Source of the DNA: Mortierella sp. BCC40632
Lineage: Eukaryota > Mortierellomycota > Mortierellomycetes > Mortierellales > Mortierellaceae
Length of the DNA: 64,000 bases
Assembly (NCBI GenBank): GCA_011634665.1
Contig: WAEK01000007.1
Location: 332,001-396,000, forward strand
Reading direction: 5' to 3'
Shown: piece after piece, positions 45,359 to 56,027 of the stretch
Numbering within the stretch: the first letter of the stretch is position 1
Layout: the number at the start of each line of letters is the position of its first letter
The notes under the pieces: generated by a model
The model's database searches: none
The model's input: only the letters and a program-made list of their open reading frames with translations
What the model was told of the DNA's origin: nothing
Program-made: the position numbers and the translations under genes

Positions 45359-45522
45359 TCTTCGGGGCTATTGGGGTGGTGCGGGGACTGTAGGGGCTAG
45401 GGGTTGGGTACCGGGGCGGCGACACTAGACGTGGTCGAGGCTGGCCTAGGTCTGCGTCTAGGATACGGTGACGTCATGGAGTCGATGCGGCTTACGGACG
45501 ACACGCACTCGACCTCCCGACA

Positions 45523-45526
45523 ATCA
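45523..45526. repeat. LTR-B target-site duplication, right copy (ATCA)
   Basis: Matches ATCA at 32953-32956 on the far side of LTR-B. It is six bases from the tRNA 5' end. Confidence 0.8.
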
Positions 45527-45532
45527 TGAGTT

Positions 45533-45615
45533 GGAGAGATGGCCGAGTTGGTCTAAGGCGCCACGTTAAGGCCGTGGTCTATTCGTAGGCGTGGGTTCGA
45601 ATCCCACTCTCTTCA
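45533..45615 (+). tRNA. tRNA-Leu (anticodon AAG)
   Basis: An 83-nt cloverleaf. The acceptor stem GGAGAGA pairs with TCTCTTC (one G-U), with discriminator A. The A box is TGGCCGAGTTGG, and the anticodon stem CCACG/CGTGG encloses loop TTAAGGC, giving anticodon AAG. The long variable arm is typical of class II Leu tRNAs. The T arm is GTGGG-TTCGAAT-CCCAC, the B box. No intron. LTR-B ends 10 bp upstream. Confidence 0.97.
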
Positions 45616-45618
45616 TTC

Positions 45619-45622
45619 TTTT
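45619..45622 (+). terminator. RNA polymerase III terminator (TTTT)
   Basis: Four Ts three bases after the tRNA-Leu discriminator base. Confidence 0.75.
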
Positions 45623-48124
45623 GCTCCTTCGTTGGGGCAACAGCTTTTTTTTTCAAGTCAAGTCTTGCCAAACAGTGCGCGGTAACTCGGCAACTTGGCA
45701 ACTTTTTTTGGATGAAACCGTCTTTTTCTCTCTCTCTAGTTAGAGGTTTGCTCGGCCTGCCAAGGGCAGTTCTACAAGGATAAGTCTATTTGACAGCCGG
45801 GTTGCTATTTAATGCGTGGCAACTTCTCGACTCGGCTCGATAATCTCAAGAAAAACTAAGGCGAGCAAACGTCGTGGACGTAGATCTGCTTGATTGGGAG
45901 TCGCTCTCGCAGCTCCTGGACCCCTCGGACCCTTTGCCCTAGTTGTAGATCCTGCCTTTTGACTTGCCCCCTCTGCGGGTGCTCTTTGTACCTGGTCTTT
46001 TTCCCTTTCTCTGCATTTGTATTTTTAGTAGCTATATCGTTTCTGGGTCACCCTCCACCTTTTCCTTCTTCTCTCTACTCTTCTGTTGTAGGGTAGTGTA
46101 GTTTTGAGAACTAGCTGGCCACGTCCGCAGATCGTGGGATGAGTGTGCGCCGACGAATAAAACCCCTAACGCGGCCTGTAAAAAAAAAAAGAAAGAAATA
46201 CTAAGTGTCGCTTTCTGGATACAGGATAAAGGCATTTAGAGACTGTATAAGTGAATCGAGTATTTAGCCTAACTTTTATCAACATATGCAAAGCGTGTCC
46301 GGTCGGAAGAAAGCTTCGAGTTGTGAGGGGTGAGATGTCAGCCAAACAAGTTGAGTGATAGATTGGTCAACTTCAATTATGTCGGCATATCTCATCATAG
46401 TGTACAAACCAAGTAAATACTAGACCATCGCTTTCAGTAAATATCAGAAACTAGCGAGAACTGTTGAGGCCTTGTCTCTCCAGTTTCAGTAAAATGGCTT
46501 CATTGAGACGGTGTAAACTTTTTCAGCTGTCGGATGCATAACGAGTTCGATACAACAAGCCTGCTTTCAAAGACTGCTATCTCGCTCTGTCCATACTACC
46601 TTTTTACTAAAATTCGGATGGTGAGATCAACTTTCTGACCGTATACTCCTTGCGCCATCTCTCCAAATCCAGCCCCTGTAATCTTGCGACAGTTTTTTGA
46701 TGACTTTGAAGCTAGCCCTCCTCTATCAATTAGTTAGTGACGGGAAAGCGATTATATCCAGTCAAGTCTTTCATCAAAAAATTCAACAACAGTGGCTATG
46801 ATCTTAGCTTATGGAATGACTCGTAACCCTCCATCGGACTACATGATGTTCAGGATATGGCTTCACACACTAACGATAGTGTGTTCGGATACAGGCTTAA
46901 CAAACGTGTCAGTAAGCTATATTGCGCCAAAGACTACCTCCTCCTTAGTCACTACAGTATAAGTGGAACAGTTCCAAATTTTGCCCATCCGCTTGTAGTG
47001 GCGATCAACTGGAGCTGTGTCTGATTTCGAGAGTTGACTCTGACTGTCTTTGAGATCGATTTGGGTGAGCGCTTGATTAAAAAACGATCCAGATTATGCA
47101 CATCTGATCGAAGTGGCGATCAACTGGGGCTGCATCTAGTTCTGGGGTTTGATTCTGACTATCTCCGGGATTGACTTGGGTGTCGGCAGCAACTAATATT
47201 TTATGTGTTCTCTAGGGAGTGCTAGTATGTGCTAGTGAACAGAATGGCCGACTTTGTAAAGCTAGGCGAGCTTCAGGAGCGTTTGCGGAAGGCGATTATC
47301 TGTAGAGAGAGGGAGGGCTTTTTTTTATTTAGTAAGGTGAACTGTCAACCAACTTGTGCCTGAAGATTAAGACAATCAATTCCAACCCGAATTTTAGGCG
47401 GCCACGGCTCCCGAATTTTAAGCAGCAATGGTTCCGGATGCGAAACGACCTACTCCGAATGATACCTAATGCTCGCACTTCTCGAAGTCTAGCTTTGTCT
47501 ACTTTTTTATGCTGGTGCATAAAGCACCCCCGGGTTATGTTCTTTGGATCTTGGAGACTTTGCGAGGGATATCGACTTTTTTATATATCTCTACTCCTTG
47601 CCCCTCGTGGTGTGTTCCTTCCTAAATTCACCGTGAGCAGACGCGTCGTCTACGCCTACCCCTTTTATCCTAGGACGCGACAAGCAGACTATAGAGCTTT
47701 TGGATCAAGAGTAGTCGTGGATTTGAGAGAACCGGATGGAACAAAAAAAAAAAAAAAAAAAAAAAAAGGGTTGCTCTTGTGAGGATGAAGGAAAGTGAGA
47801 TAGGGAGCCTGAAACGAGCAAGGGCCTTGAAATGGGTTGTTGGGACCTTTGAACCTCTTTTAACGGCGCTAAACTTCAGGTGATTAGTATACCGACCACA
47901 CATACACATACACATACACACACTTTCCCCTTCCTTCCTTCTCTCTCCGTTAACCCTTGGTCAGAGAGTCTAACATGAAATCCTCCTACTGCTCGAGTTG
48001 GTAACAGAAACTCTGCTGAGTCTGTGTATTGGAAGCTAAATTACAATTGAGACCAGTCTACACCATCTAGTCTAGTGCAATGGAAAGAACCTTTTTCCTA
48101 TTGCTTTTTTTTTCTTTAGGCTTT
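45623..48124. other. Intergenic, no supported gene
   Basis: About 2.5 kb with only short frames. It contains a diverged direct repeat (46998-47182), a poly(A) tract at about 47742-47767 and cacata-type repeats near 47900-47922. Possible decayed sequence; nothing recognisable. Confidence 0.55.
46998..47182. repeat. Diverged 70-bp direct repeat, 115-bp period
   Basis: 46998-47067 and 47113-47182 both run gtggcgatcaactgg(a/g)gctg...ttgggtg, with roughly one substitution in four or five bases in between. No homology to the retroelements of the window was seen. Confidence 0.75.
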
Positions 48125-48568
48125 CTAAGCGACAAGGCCCTCGGGACGCTTCTCATCCGAGAAAGTTGAAGTCGAACCCTGAAGCGCCGACTTCTTCTCT
48201 TGGTACGACTCATCGCATTGTTCTCTACCACACTTGGACGATTCTTGGTCAACCCACAAACGCATCTTTTGGAGCTTGGACTTTGTCTTTTCATCCGAGC
48301 CTGCAAACTCCTCTGTTCGTTCCACTGCATCGAGTTCGCGCTGGAGAGAGACGGCCACTGCACGGATGAATGTATTCTTGGCTCGGTCCTGAGCAAGTTT
48401 GTAGTCAGCCTCTGCCTGGCGCAACTCTTGCTTGTATGTGGCCTCGTAGTCCTTGTATTCAGTCTTGAGAACCGTCTTGCGATCCTTGATCATGGCCTTG
48501 ACCGCTGCAGCATTCTCCTTTTCAGCGGGAGTGGCGTTGTCAGAGAAGAGGTTGAAGAAGAACGACAT
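48125..48568 (-). CDS. Small hypothetical protein, helical, 147 aa
   Basis: A single exon from ATG 48568. The N-terminus is MSFFFNLFSDNATPAEKEN, followed by a long charged helical stretch (KDYEATYKQELRQAEADYKL, FIRAVAVSLQRELDAVERTE) that looks like a coiled coil or amphipathic helix, and a Ser/Lys-rich end. I do not recognise the family. The clean frame, strong start context and helix periodicity support a real gene. No signal peptide beyond the short Phe-rich start, and no catalytic motif. Confidence 0.6.
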   Translation of the reverse strand: MSFFFNLFSDNATPAEKENAAAVKAMIKDRKTVLKTEYKDYEATYKQELRQAEADYKLAQDRAKNTFIRAVAVSLQRELDAVERTEEFAGSDEKTKSKLQKMRLWVDQESSKCGREQCDESYQEKKSALQGSTSTFSDEKRPEGLVA

Positions 48569-50029
48569 GGTAGGTGAGTGTAGAAGAGAGATAGAGGAAG
48601 GGAGAGGAAATGAGTGTGTATGTATGTATGTAGAGGTGATTGGTTTGTGAGATTGAGTGGTGTTGGCTCTTTGTTGAGGCGGTTGCTAGAGTTTGTTGGT
48701 TTGATGAAGAAGAATAGTTGGCAGCGAACAGCAGGGTGCTTTTATACAATTGAGCTACGGTGAGTACTGGTCGAGAATGGAGGGCAAGACCCTGTGTACC
48801 TTACAAACACACACAAGTGCCTGTGCACCGGAAGCATCGGCCCTGTGGGGTGTGCATGCATTCGATAAAGTCGCTGAGAGCACTCGACTGACGTAGTGAG
48901 AGGGAGGACCAAAAGTGCCAAGAGGCTTCGGAATTTTTAGAGCTGCAGAGCTAATTCCTTCTGCCAAGCATTGCCTTTTCGAGTGGGTGAGGGAGGGAGC
49001 ACACGCAAGGCGTTACGTTTTGATCGAGTCGATCATTAAGAGATATACTTGGATACATACGCGTCTAGTGCTAGCCAAGAGGGAGGTAAGAAGTAACTGA
49101 CAAAGGCGGATGGTTTGAGCAGAGTAGCGAACGAAGTGGGTAGAAAGAGTGACACTCTCCGGAAACTCCCTCACTTTTATCCGAGTATCCATCGAGACGA
49201 GCCTCGATCCCATAATCTCTTGTTCCAGAATGGGCTACTTACGCGCAATCATCTGCTATTGATGAGTCTAATTCCTAGTTGACCACGTTTTGGACCAAAG
49301 TCCAAAAGTAACTTTGCTAGAGCGCAGGCGACAGAAAACTAAAGATGCGGAAAGCCAAGAGATGGTTAGTCTGTTCTTATGAAGGAAATACGTACTCTAT
49401 CTTTTATCTAGACTCTCCCCCTGGTTCCTGCGTGTCGTTCTTTTAGTGGCAATGGCCTTAGCACTCCTCCAGCTCGATGACCTTGAGTGTCAACCGAGTG
49501 CTGACTCTTGTACAAGAAACACCAACAGTTCTGTAGTGCTAGGACATGACTTTACTCTCAGCTCTTGCGATCTAATGAGTTCAAATGAATAGTAAAGGCT
49601 GTACCTCAAATTGAGGAAGGTAGTCCGAAAACCAAGAAACTAGGCTGGTGGGGTTTATACTCACTCTTGATCTTTCAAGGTCGATTAGAGGATTCAATAG
49701 TTATCGGACTCCCTAAAAGTACTTATAGCAGGAGGAGCTCTCGAAAGAATATCACAAAGCGAAAGGGCAGATAATGAACGATCAATGAAAATTAGGGTGT
49801 CTAGTACTTCTAGTGGATGGTATCTTGTACTGTTAGATGTAGCCACCTTTAAACTAAGCCCATCCTTGCTTTGTTGAACAGAATCAATAAAGCTTCAGAC
49901 AAGTAATTGTTGGGATACCAGATGGGCTAGGCATGATCCTAACTTTAAGCAATTGGATGCGAGTTTGCGATGGTAGTATCCATAAGAAGGCAAGTGGGCA
50001 TGTGTCTTGATCCACATCAATATATACTT
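48569..50029. other. Intergenic, no supported gene
   Basis: AT-rich sequence with only short frames on either strand; nothing recognised. Confidence 0.5.
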
Positions 50030-50422
50030 TTACAACACTTTGGAATAGTATGGCCAGGCAGTGTGCGCTCCTTGACCAAAGGGTAATATCATTAATCGCA
50101 TCAAACGAGATATTGGACACGTCAGGGCGATCCAGGTTATTAGTTTAACTGAGTTAATAGGTGACCAGGTGCGCTTAAACGAACCGACATTCTTGGCGAC
50201 TGCAAAAGAGCTGGTATTTGTCATAATTGTGTTGAACAGAGTCAGTGGAACATAGACTGGATAGGGAGGGGGTTCAAATGATTTGATAGACTCGATAGTT
50301 GAGACTCGGTAGGGGGTAGGGCAATCGGAACTTTCCTGTTCCAAGCGTAGCGCCAAGGTGTGGCTTCCAAAGGAACAGTCAGGAGAGCCCTGAAGACATG
50401 CAGCGTCGTCGGGTCGATCCAT
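50030..50422 (-). CDS. Possible small hypothetical gene divergent from HEM4
   Basis: A 130-codon frame starts at ATG 50422, about 105 bp from the HEM4 start, in a divergent-promoter position. The first 65 residues (MDRPDDAACLQGSPDCSFG, FEPPPYPVYVPLTLFNTIM) look protein-like. The downstream half is less convincing and could be intronic, with a neighbouring frame taking over. No family recognised. It may be a chance frame. Confidence 0.25.
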   Translation of the reverse strand: MDRPDDAACLQGSPDCSFGSHTLALRLEQESSDCPTPYRVSTIESIKSFEPPPYPVYVPLTLFNTIMTNTSSFAVAKNVGSFKRTWSPINSVKLITWIALTCPISRLMRLMILPFGQGAHTAWPYYSKVL

Positions 50423-50527
50423 CGCAGCTTCTTTCTATTGCGAGCTCATACGATGCCTTTGAGACAAGAAACACGCTAATCCTCATCTTGCCCATCTAAA
50501 TCTCGACTCTCTCAGACCAACACCGGA

Positions 50528-52138
50528 ATGTGCCTAGAGAAGCACTCGATACTCCTGCTCAAGGAGGCACGCGAGAGGCCCTCTTCGGAGGCTGCTACTG
50601 GAGCCGAAGCGGATTCCGGAGCTAATGCCCGAACTGGGAAACAAAGTGTTAGCTCCGAGCCATACAGAGATGCTCTCTACGATGCATTTCTTGGACCAAG
50701 ATTCATGTCTATTAAACATGAGTCGGATGGATCCAATGCTCTGCGGGCTAATGGTGATTCCTTCAGACATGATCTCGAATGTACTGTTGACTACCTAGCT
50801 CCGATGGCCACTCATTATCCAGATGCAACGCTACTCTCTAGTAGAATCATGGCCGGTCCTCCACACAGTACTCCCTTTTCAGTAAACAGTGCTGACCAGG
50901 GCAGCAGACAGAGCAATGGCGATCTCCATGACGATGCTGAAAGTATTAGAAGTAATATTTGGGCATTTGCCATCACTTCTCAAAACGCAGTTGTCGCGTT
51001 CGAGAGAGCGCTCCAGCAACAGCCCGACTCTGGTAGAGTTCTTGTTCCTCTGAGGCTTTGTTTTTGATCAGGAGACAATAATCGCAGACCATTTAAACCT
51101 GAAACGTCTCTTCGTCTGATAACTCATTATGAACTAGCTATTCGAGAGGCATGGCTGGACGTTCCGGTGTATTGTCTCACGGGAGCAACACTTGTCAGTG
51201 TCAAGAAGGCTGGCTTCAGGAATATCAACCTCCGAGATCCACTCCGCAGCCGCAATAATGATGATGCTCACTCTAATCCGACAGATCCAGCAGAGGGTAT
51301 CGAGCTCATCAACGGTGTTCAGCTTGTCAACTTTCTCCTTTCCATCTCTTGGCCTACTTCTACAGAGTGCAGTAAAGCAGATCCCAGTCAACCCTTCAAG
51401 AACCATGCCACCCAACTCGCTTTGCCACCCGAGCTCTGGTTTCTTACAGGAGAAACGAGGATGAATACCTTGCCTGAGCGACTTTCTGCCGCACAAAAAC
51501 CGTTCCGCGAGATTACTGTCTATGAAACAGTGGAGCGACCAGGATTCACTGTTGAGATGGAGCAATGGCTTCAAAAGGTTGCATCAACCTCAGGGCAATC
51601 CTCGTCTCTTTTCTCTACATCCGCAGCCAAGAGTCATGAAGAGCGAGCGGCCTCTTCTGTATTGGAATCGGACGCATCCTTGTCAACTCAGCTATCACCG
51701 CCACCAACGGATAAACAGTTAGCCAAATGCGATCAATCTGTCCGTGCTCGACATATAATCTGGCTAGTAGGGTTCAGTCCTCGGGGCATTGATTTTTCAC
51801 TTCAGACACTGATCTCGTTCCTGGCTTTACATCAGCCCTTTTCATGGATCGACGAGTCTCAGACAACAGGACAACCCTCAGCTCCCGATGGTGACCCCAG
51901 CCATAGCCAATGTGAACCCAAATCAACCAATTCGGACAAGTGCTGGATCGAGCTTCGGTTTGGAGCGATTGGAACGACGACAGAGAAGCGAATCAAGGAA
52001 CATCTCTTGGACTTGAAACGCGACTTTCCTCCGGGTTTAAATCCTTCTGGAGAAAAGCTTCTCGTCCATACCCCTGTCGCTGTTGCCACGGCACCCACTC
52101 CGGCAGCTCTTGCAGAGGCCATGTTTTCACTTTCATAG
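50528..52138 (+). CDS. HEM4: Uroporphyrinogen-III synthase with large low-complexity insertions
   Basis: Cyclises hydroxymethylbilane to uroporphyrinogen III, the fourth step of haem synthesis, in the cytosol. Exons 50528-51032 and 51072-52138 are separated by a 39-nt GT..AG intron and join to 523 residues. Family blocks in order: SILLLKEAR, WAFAITSQNAVVAFERAL, WLDVPVYCLTGATLVSVKKA, LWFLTGETRMNTLPERL, ITVYETV, WLVGFSPRGIDFSLQ, RFGAIGTTTEKRI and TPAALAEAM. Usual length is about 260-300, so roughly 200 extra residues are present. They are Ser/Asn/Asp-rich and sit mainly between the first strand and the ITSQNAV block and in the middle of the C-terminal half. The start is the first in-frame ATG giving the N-terminal strand. 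Confidence 0.88.
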
Positions 52139-52375
52139 TAGCAGCCCAAACCATTAATAATAAAAGAATGCTTTTGCTAAACGGAGCAAATGCCTGGATC
52201 TTCTAGTCGCAGAAAAACAACAACAACGCTTCAATCATGCAAAAATATCAGTTGGGAGGAGAGGGAAGTTTGCTTCAAGTTGGTTCCTAGGAGACACGGT
52301 CCTTATTTTTCTTTTCTTTTCATATTCTTTTTATCACAACTATCCATCCCATCAAAAATCCCAATAGTCTTTTCT

Positions 52376-55300
52376 TCACTTGGCTTTTGTTGATGGAACA
52401 GTTGCCTTGGCCTTGGCCTTCTTTGTAGCTGTCGTTGATCCAGCGGCCTCTGAAGACTCGGCCTTTCGCTTCTGTTTGTTTTCAAAAAAAAAAAAAAAAA
52501 AAAAGCGAGTTAGAGAGTGAATGTTGACTTAAAGTTGCTTCATGTTCATCCATTGGCCAATTGTTCGTTCCTTGTTCGGAATGATATTGTTATTTTTACC
52601 TTGCTAGGGGTAGCATCCGTCTTTTCTTTTGATTTTCCAGAGTTTTGAGCAGACTTCTTGGCAGGAGTGGCAGCTTTGTTACTCTTGGTTGCCGTGGCAG
52701 TCTTTTTCGACGAGGCTTCAGCCTTGTTCTCCTTCTCATCAGTCGTCTTGGGCGACACCTTAGCCTTCTTCTCGCTCTTGGGCGCTGCTGTAGTGCTGGC
52801 TGCCTTTACCTTCTTTGCATCGTCAGATTTAGCAGCGGATTCAGTCTTCTTCTCCTTGGGTGCCTTCTCACCTGTAGCCTTCTTTTCGGTAGCTCCCTTT
52901 GAGGCAGGTGCTTTATCCTTCTTTTCCTTGGTAGACTTTTCAGACTTTTCACTAGTTGCCTTTTCAGTCTTTTCCTTAGTTGCCTTCTCAGACTTTTCCT
53001 TGGTCGCCTTTTCAGTCTTCTCCTTGGGAGAAGCCTTGGCTCCCTCGGTCTTGTTGGTCTTGGCTGGCTTATCAGTCTTTTCAGTCTTGGACGCAGCAGA
53101 TTTTTCCTTCTTGGCCTTGGGTTTGGCTTCTTCTGTGGCCGAGGAACCCTTGGTCTCCTTGGTCTCCTTCTTGACTTTTTTCTCGCCTTCTTTCTTAGTG
53201 TCCTTGGTGTCCTTGGTTTCCTTCTTGGTTTCCTTCTTGGCTTCCTTCTTGGCCTCCTTCTTGGCCTCCTTCTTGGCTTCCTCTACCGCCTTGGTGTACT
53301 TTTCGTTCTTCTTTGCATTCTCCTCCTTAGCCTTGCCTTCATAAGATTCACGAACGACCGAGTCCAGGGCCTCCCATTTGTCGGTCAACTTCTTGTAAAG
53401 ATCTGCACGCGAGGTCTCGGCGGGCATGTCTTCCTTGACCTGCTTCTGATGTTCCCTTGCATAGATATCAAAAGGCGACAGGGCCTTGGGTGCTCGTGGA
53501 ACCTTGGATGTGCTAGCAGTCGAAGTTTCGGGTGCATTTGCCTTGGTGGTCACCTCCTTCTTCTTCTCCTTCTCTTTCTCCTTCTTAGTCTTTTTGAACT
53601 CTTCCAGTGCCTTAGCGTACTTCTCCTTGTTCTTTACATCCTCCTCCTTGGCCTTTCCTTCGTACGACTCCCGAACAACAGCATCGAGCGCCTCCCACTT
53701 GTCAACCAATCGCTTGTAGAGATCGGCTCGCGAAGCATCCTCGGGCGCAGCTTCCTTGACATCCCTCTGATGTTCCTTGACATACAAGTCAAATGCAGAT
53801 CTAACCTTGGGTGGGCTTGGTGCCTTTGCTGAAGGTGTTGCTGTGGTTGACGAAGTCTTGGAGGCGTTTGCCGAGGCAGCCTTGACTGCTTTTGCCTTTG
53901 CAGCGGCAGCAGCCCTTGCAGCAGCAGCCTTGACTTTGGCCTCCTGGGTCTTTTGCTTCTTGGCCTCTAGTTTCTTGGCCTTGAGCTCAGCGGCCTTCTT
54001 TGTTTTGGCAGCGAGCTTGGCCTTTTTAATCTCGAGCAGTTTGGCCTTTTTCTCCTTGGCTTCCTGTGCAAGCTGCGTAGAAGTAAGATGATTGAGAGCG
54101 AGCGAGTAAGACGTGGTTAGTTGGCTTGTAAGACCCCAAAGAAATTCAAAGATGACAATACGAATAATAATAATAATAGTAATCCAGGTACAAAAAAGGA
54201 GAGAGAGAGAGAGGAGAGAGCATAGCAAATGAGTGAGGCTAGAGAGAAGGTCTCTTCCCTTTGGATCACATACCTTTTGAGAGCGTGGGATAAGACCCGA
54301 ATCGAAGGGCTTCTTGAGGAACGCCATCAGTCGGTCGATCATGGCATCCTGGTGATTGCATAGCAGAGAGATAAAAAGATAAATGCCGTTTTGTTCAGTA
54401 CCAGTGCCGGATGCGAAACGGTGCATGCTGCAAACCATGTGTGCAAGGATAGATGCAAGTCGGCGGTTGGGAAACCCATTGGATGGGATAGGGTGAGGTG
54501 TGGTCTGCTGTATGCGTGTGTGTATGTCTGTATGTGTGTGTGTATGTGTGTGTATGTGTGTGTATAGTGTGTATGCGTGTATGTGGTTGTGGTTGTGTGT
54601 ATGTTTTCAGACGTAGAGTGATCCTAATCGTTTGTTACCTTGTCACCCGAGTTTTCGAGGTTAAAGAGATCGAGCAGCTCGCGAAGACCTCCAACGGTCC
54701 ACTTGCCTAGTTTTTCCTCAAAACCTTCCTCCTCCTTCTCGGACAGGTCTGCAAAACCACAGAACTCTCGGAGATCGCCCTTGGGGCTTTTGGAGGCAGT
54801 GCTGTTGCGTCCGAACAAGAGCCGGTGCAGGCCCTTGACCGTTTCATCGCTAGTCTTGAGCTTATCCAGGTTGGCATTGACTTTTTGGATGCGTATTTAC
54901 ATCAATGAAGAAAGAAAAAGTGAAAGAAAGAAAAAAGGCTGTTAGTTTCGAGAGAAAATCCTATTCCCCATTTGAGGTGGTGACCGCTCAGCCTAGCCCA
55001 GTCCAGCCCAGCCTGAATTTATCGAGTAAGAGAAGCAAGAGCCGAGGATAGAGAAGAGGCGTATTGTCCTTGTTTGTTGCAGAGTTGCTGTGTGGAATCA
55101 TGCAAGCGAAGCATTTGCTGGCTCATTTTTATCAGTCCTCGCCCGCATATTCCTCCAGGAAAGCCTGATGGTCCTCGAGACCGGTGGTTGTCTTTTCTGA
55201 CGGATGAAGGGGCCAGGTGGAAAAGAGAAAACAAGATTGTGTGTAATCCATACCAATGGCGAGTTGGCCGAGCTTTATGCCTTTGCCCTGCAGAGAAGAG

Positions 55301-55739
55301 AGCAAAAGATAGAAGAGGCGAAAAAAAAAAAAAAAAAAGACGACGACGACGACGGCGACAAGCAATTTGTTAGCCTCTGTGATTTTCACATATTCTTTTT
55401 TCTTTTTTGTTTGGTCTCGGGCACGCCTCTTGTGCGCCTGTGTCATGGCTTACCTCGGGGATAACAATTTTTTTCTCGACCTTGTCAACAACAGGAACGG
55501 CAAACCGTTCAACCTGCTTGCGGACACGGGGCCCAGAGACAGGGACTGGAGGTGGAGAGAAGGCGCGTGTAGAACGAGAGGCGGTGGTGGTTAGTGGTTG
55601 GGTCGTAGCAAAAGGGATCCCAGTGGGAGGTCAGAGGTCACCAGAGCGCTCTTTTCCCTCTCTCTTTTTTTCTCTTACGTGGAACGACAGGGTCGCGAGG
55701 AATATAGACTTCAGAGTCAGACGAGTCAGAATCAGACAT
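52376..55739 (-). CDS. DEK-like chromatin protein with two HMG boxes and a Lys-rich tail
   Basis: The start is ATG 55739 (MSDSDSSDSEVYIP). Early exons at 55739-55679, about 55545-55455, about 55292-55260 and 54860-54640 encode VRKQVERFAVPVVDKVEKK, GKGIKLGQLAI and DETVKGLHRLLFGRN, then FCGFADLSEKEEEGFEEKL and LRELLDLFNLENSGDK. These match the SAP-containing core of DEK, ending in DAMIDRLMAFLKKPFDSG (about 54340-54270). The large exon then holds an Ala/Lys coiled coil, an HMG box at about 53840-53600 (SAFDLYVKEHQRDVKE) and a second at about 53490-53290 (SPFDIYAREHQKQVKE). About 250 residues of Lys/Glu/Thr/Ala repeats (TEKATKEKSEKATKEK type) follow. A last short exon ends KAKATVPSTKAK with the stop at 52376. 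Human DEK has a different C-terminus. Likely nuclear DNA-binding. Confidence 0.82.
54505..54602. repeat. (TG)n-rich microsatellite in a DEK-like gene intron
   Basis: Alternating tgtgtgta-type repeats of about 100 bp lie between the 54640 and 54340 exons. Confidence 0.85.
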
Positions 55740-55941
55740 GGCGAAGGATGGATGTGGCGAGGATAAGAGATTTCAATGAGTAGAGTGAGAGTTAAAAGAT
55801 GTACACGCGTGTGTGAGTGAGTGTGTGTGAGAGAGAGGGAGAGATAGTTGTCTGTGTGGGTGAGCGGATGGCGAAGATGTTGATTGTGGGATGGGAGAGA
55901 GGAAAGAGATGTGGATGGGAACACGGCTAACGACAACAGTG

Positions 55942-55944
<3 letters not shown>

Positions 55945-56022
<78 letters not shown>
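55945..56022. repeat. (GA)n microsatellite, about 78 bp
   Basis: A near-perfect GA run about 200 bp upstream of the DEK-like start codon, preceded by GA/GT-rich sequence. It could act as a GAGA-type promoter element on minus (CT on the sense strand), but no direct evidence is present. Confidence 0.93.

Positions 56023-56027
<5 letters not shown>

Larger units (their letters stand above)
32957..45522 (-). mobile_element. LTR-B: Ty3/gypsy retrotransposon integrated 10 bp upstream of tRNA-Leu
   Basis: LTRs with TG..CA ends and a 4-bp (possibly 5-bp) ATCA duplication. Transcribed on minus, away from the tRNA gene. The internal order is gag, protease, RT (interrupted by LTR-C), RNase H, integrase. 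No chromodomain was found. Removing LTR-C, LINE-2 and their duplications leaves about 5.9 kb. Purine-rich AAGTAAGAAAGGGCA abuts the 3' LTR on minus. After the 5' LTR the sequence gatTTGGATGATC includes a TGG five bases in, a possible primer site. Confidence 0.93.
43654..45522. repeat. LTR-B, right (5') LTR, split by LINE-2
   Basis: 43654-43920 plus 45374-45522 together match the left LTR, with small indels. LINE-2 lies between, flanked by tcttc..ggggctattg on both sides. ATCA follows at 45523. Confidence 0.92.

Noticed and set aside
52658..53344. Hydrophobic Phe/Leu/Ser-rich plus-strand frame resembling a membrane protein
   Set aside because: Antisense of the Lys/Glu/Thr-rich tail of the DEK-like gene.
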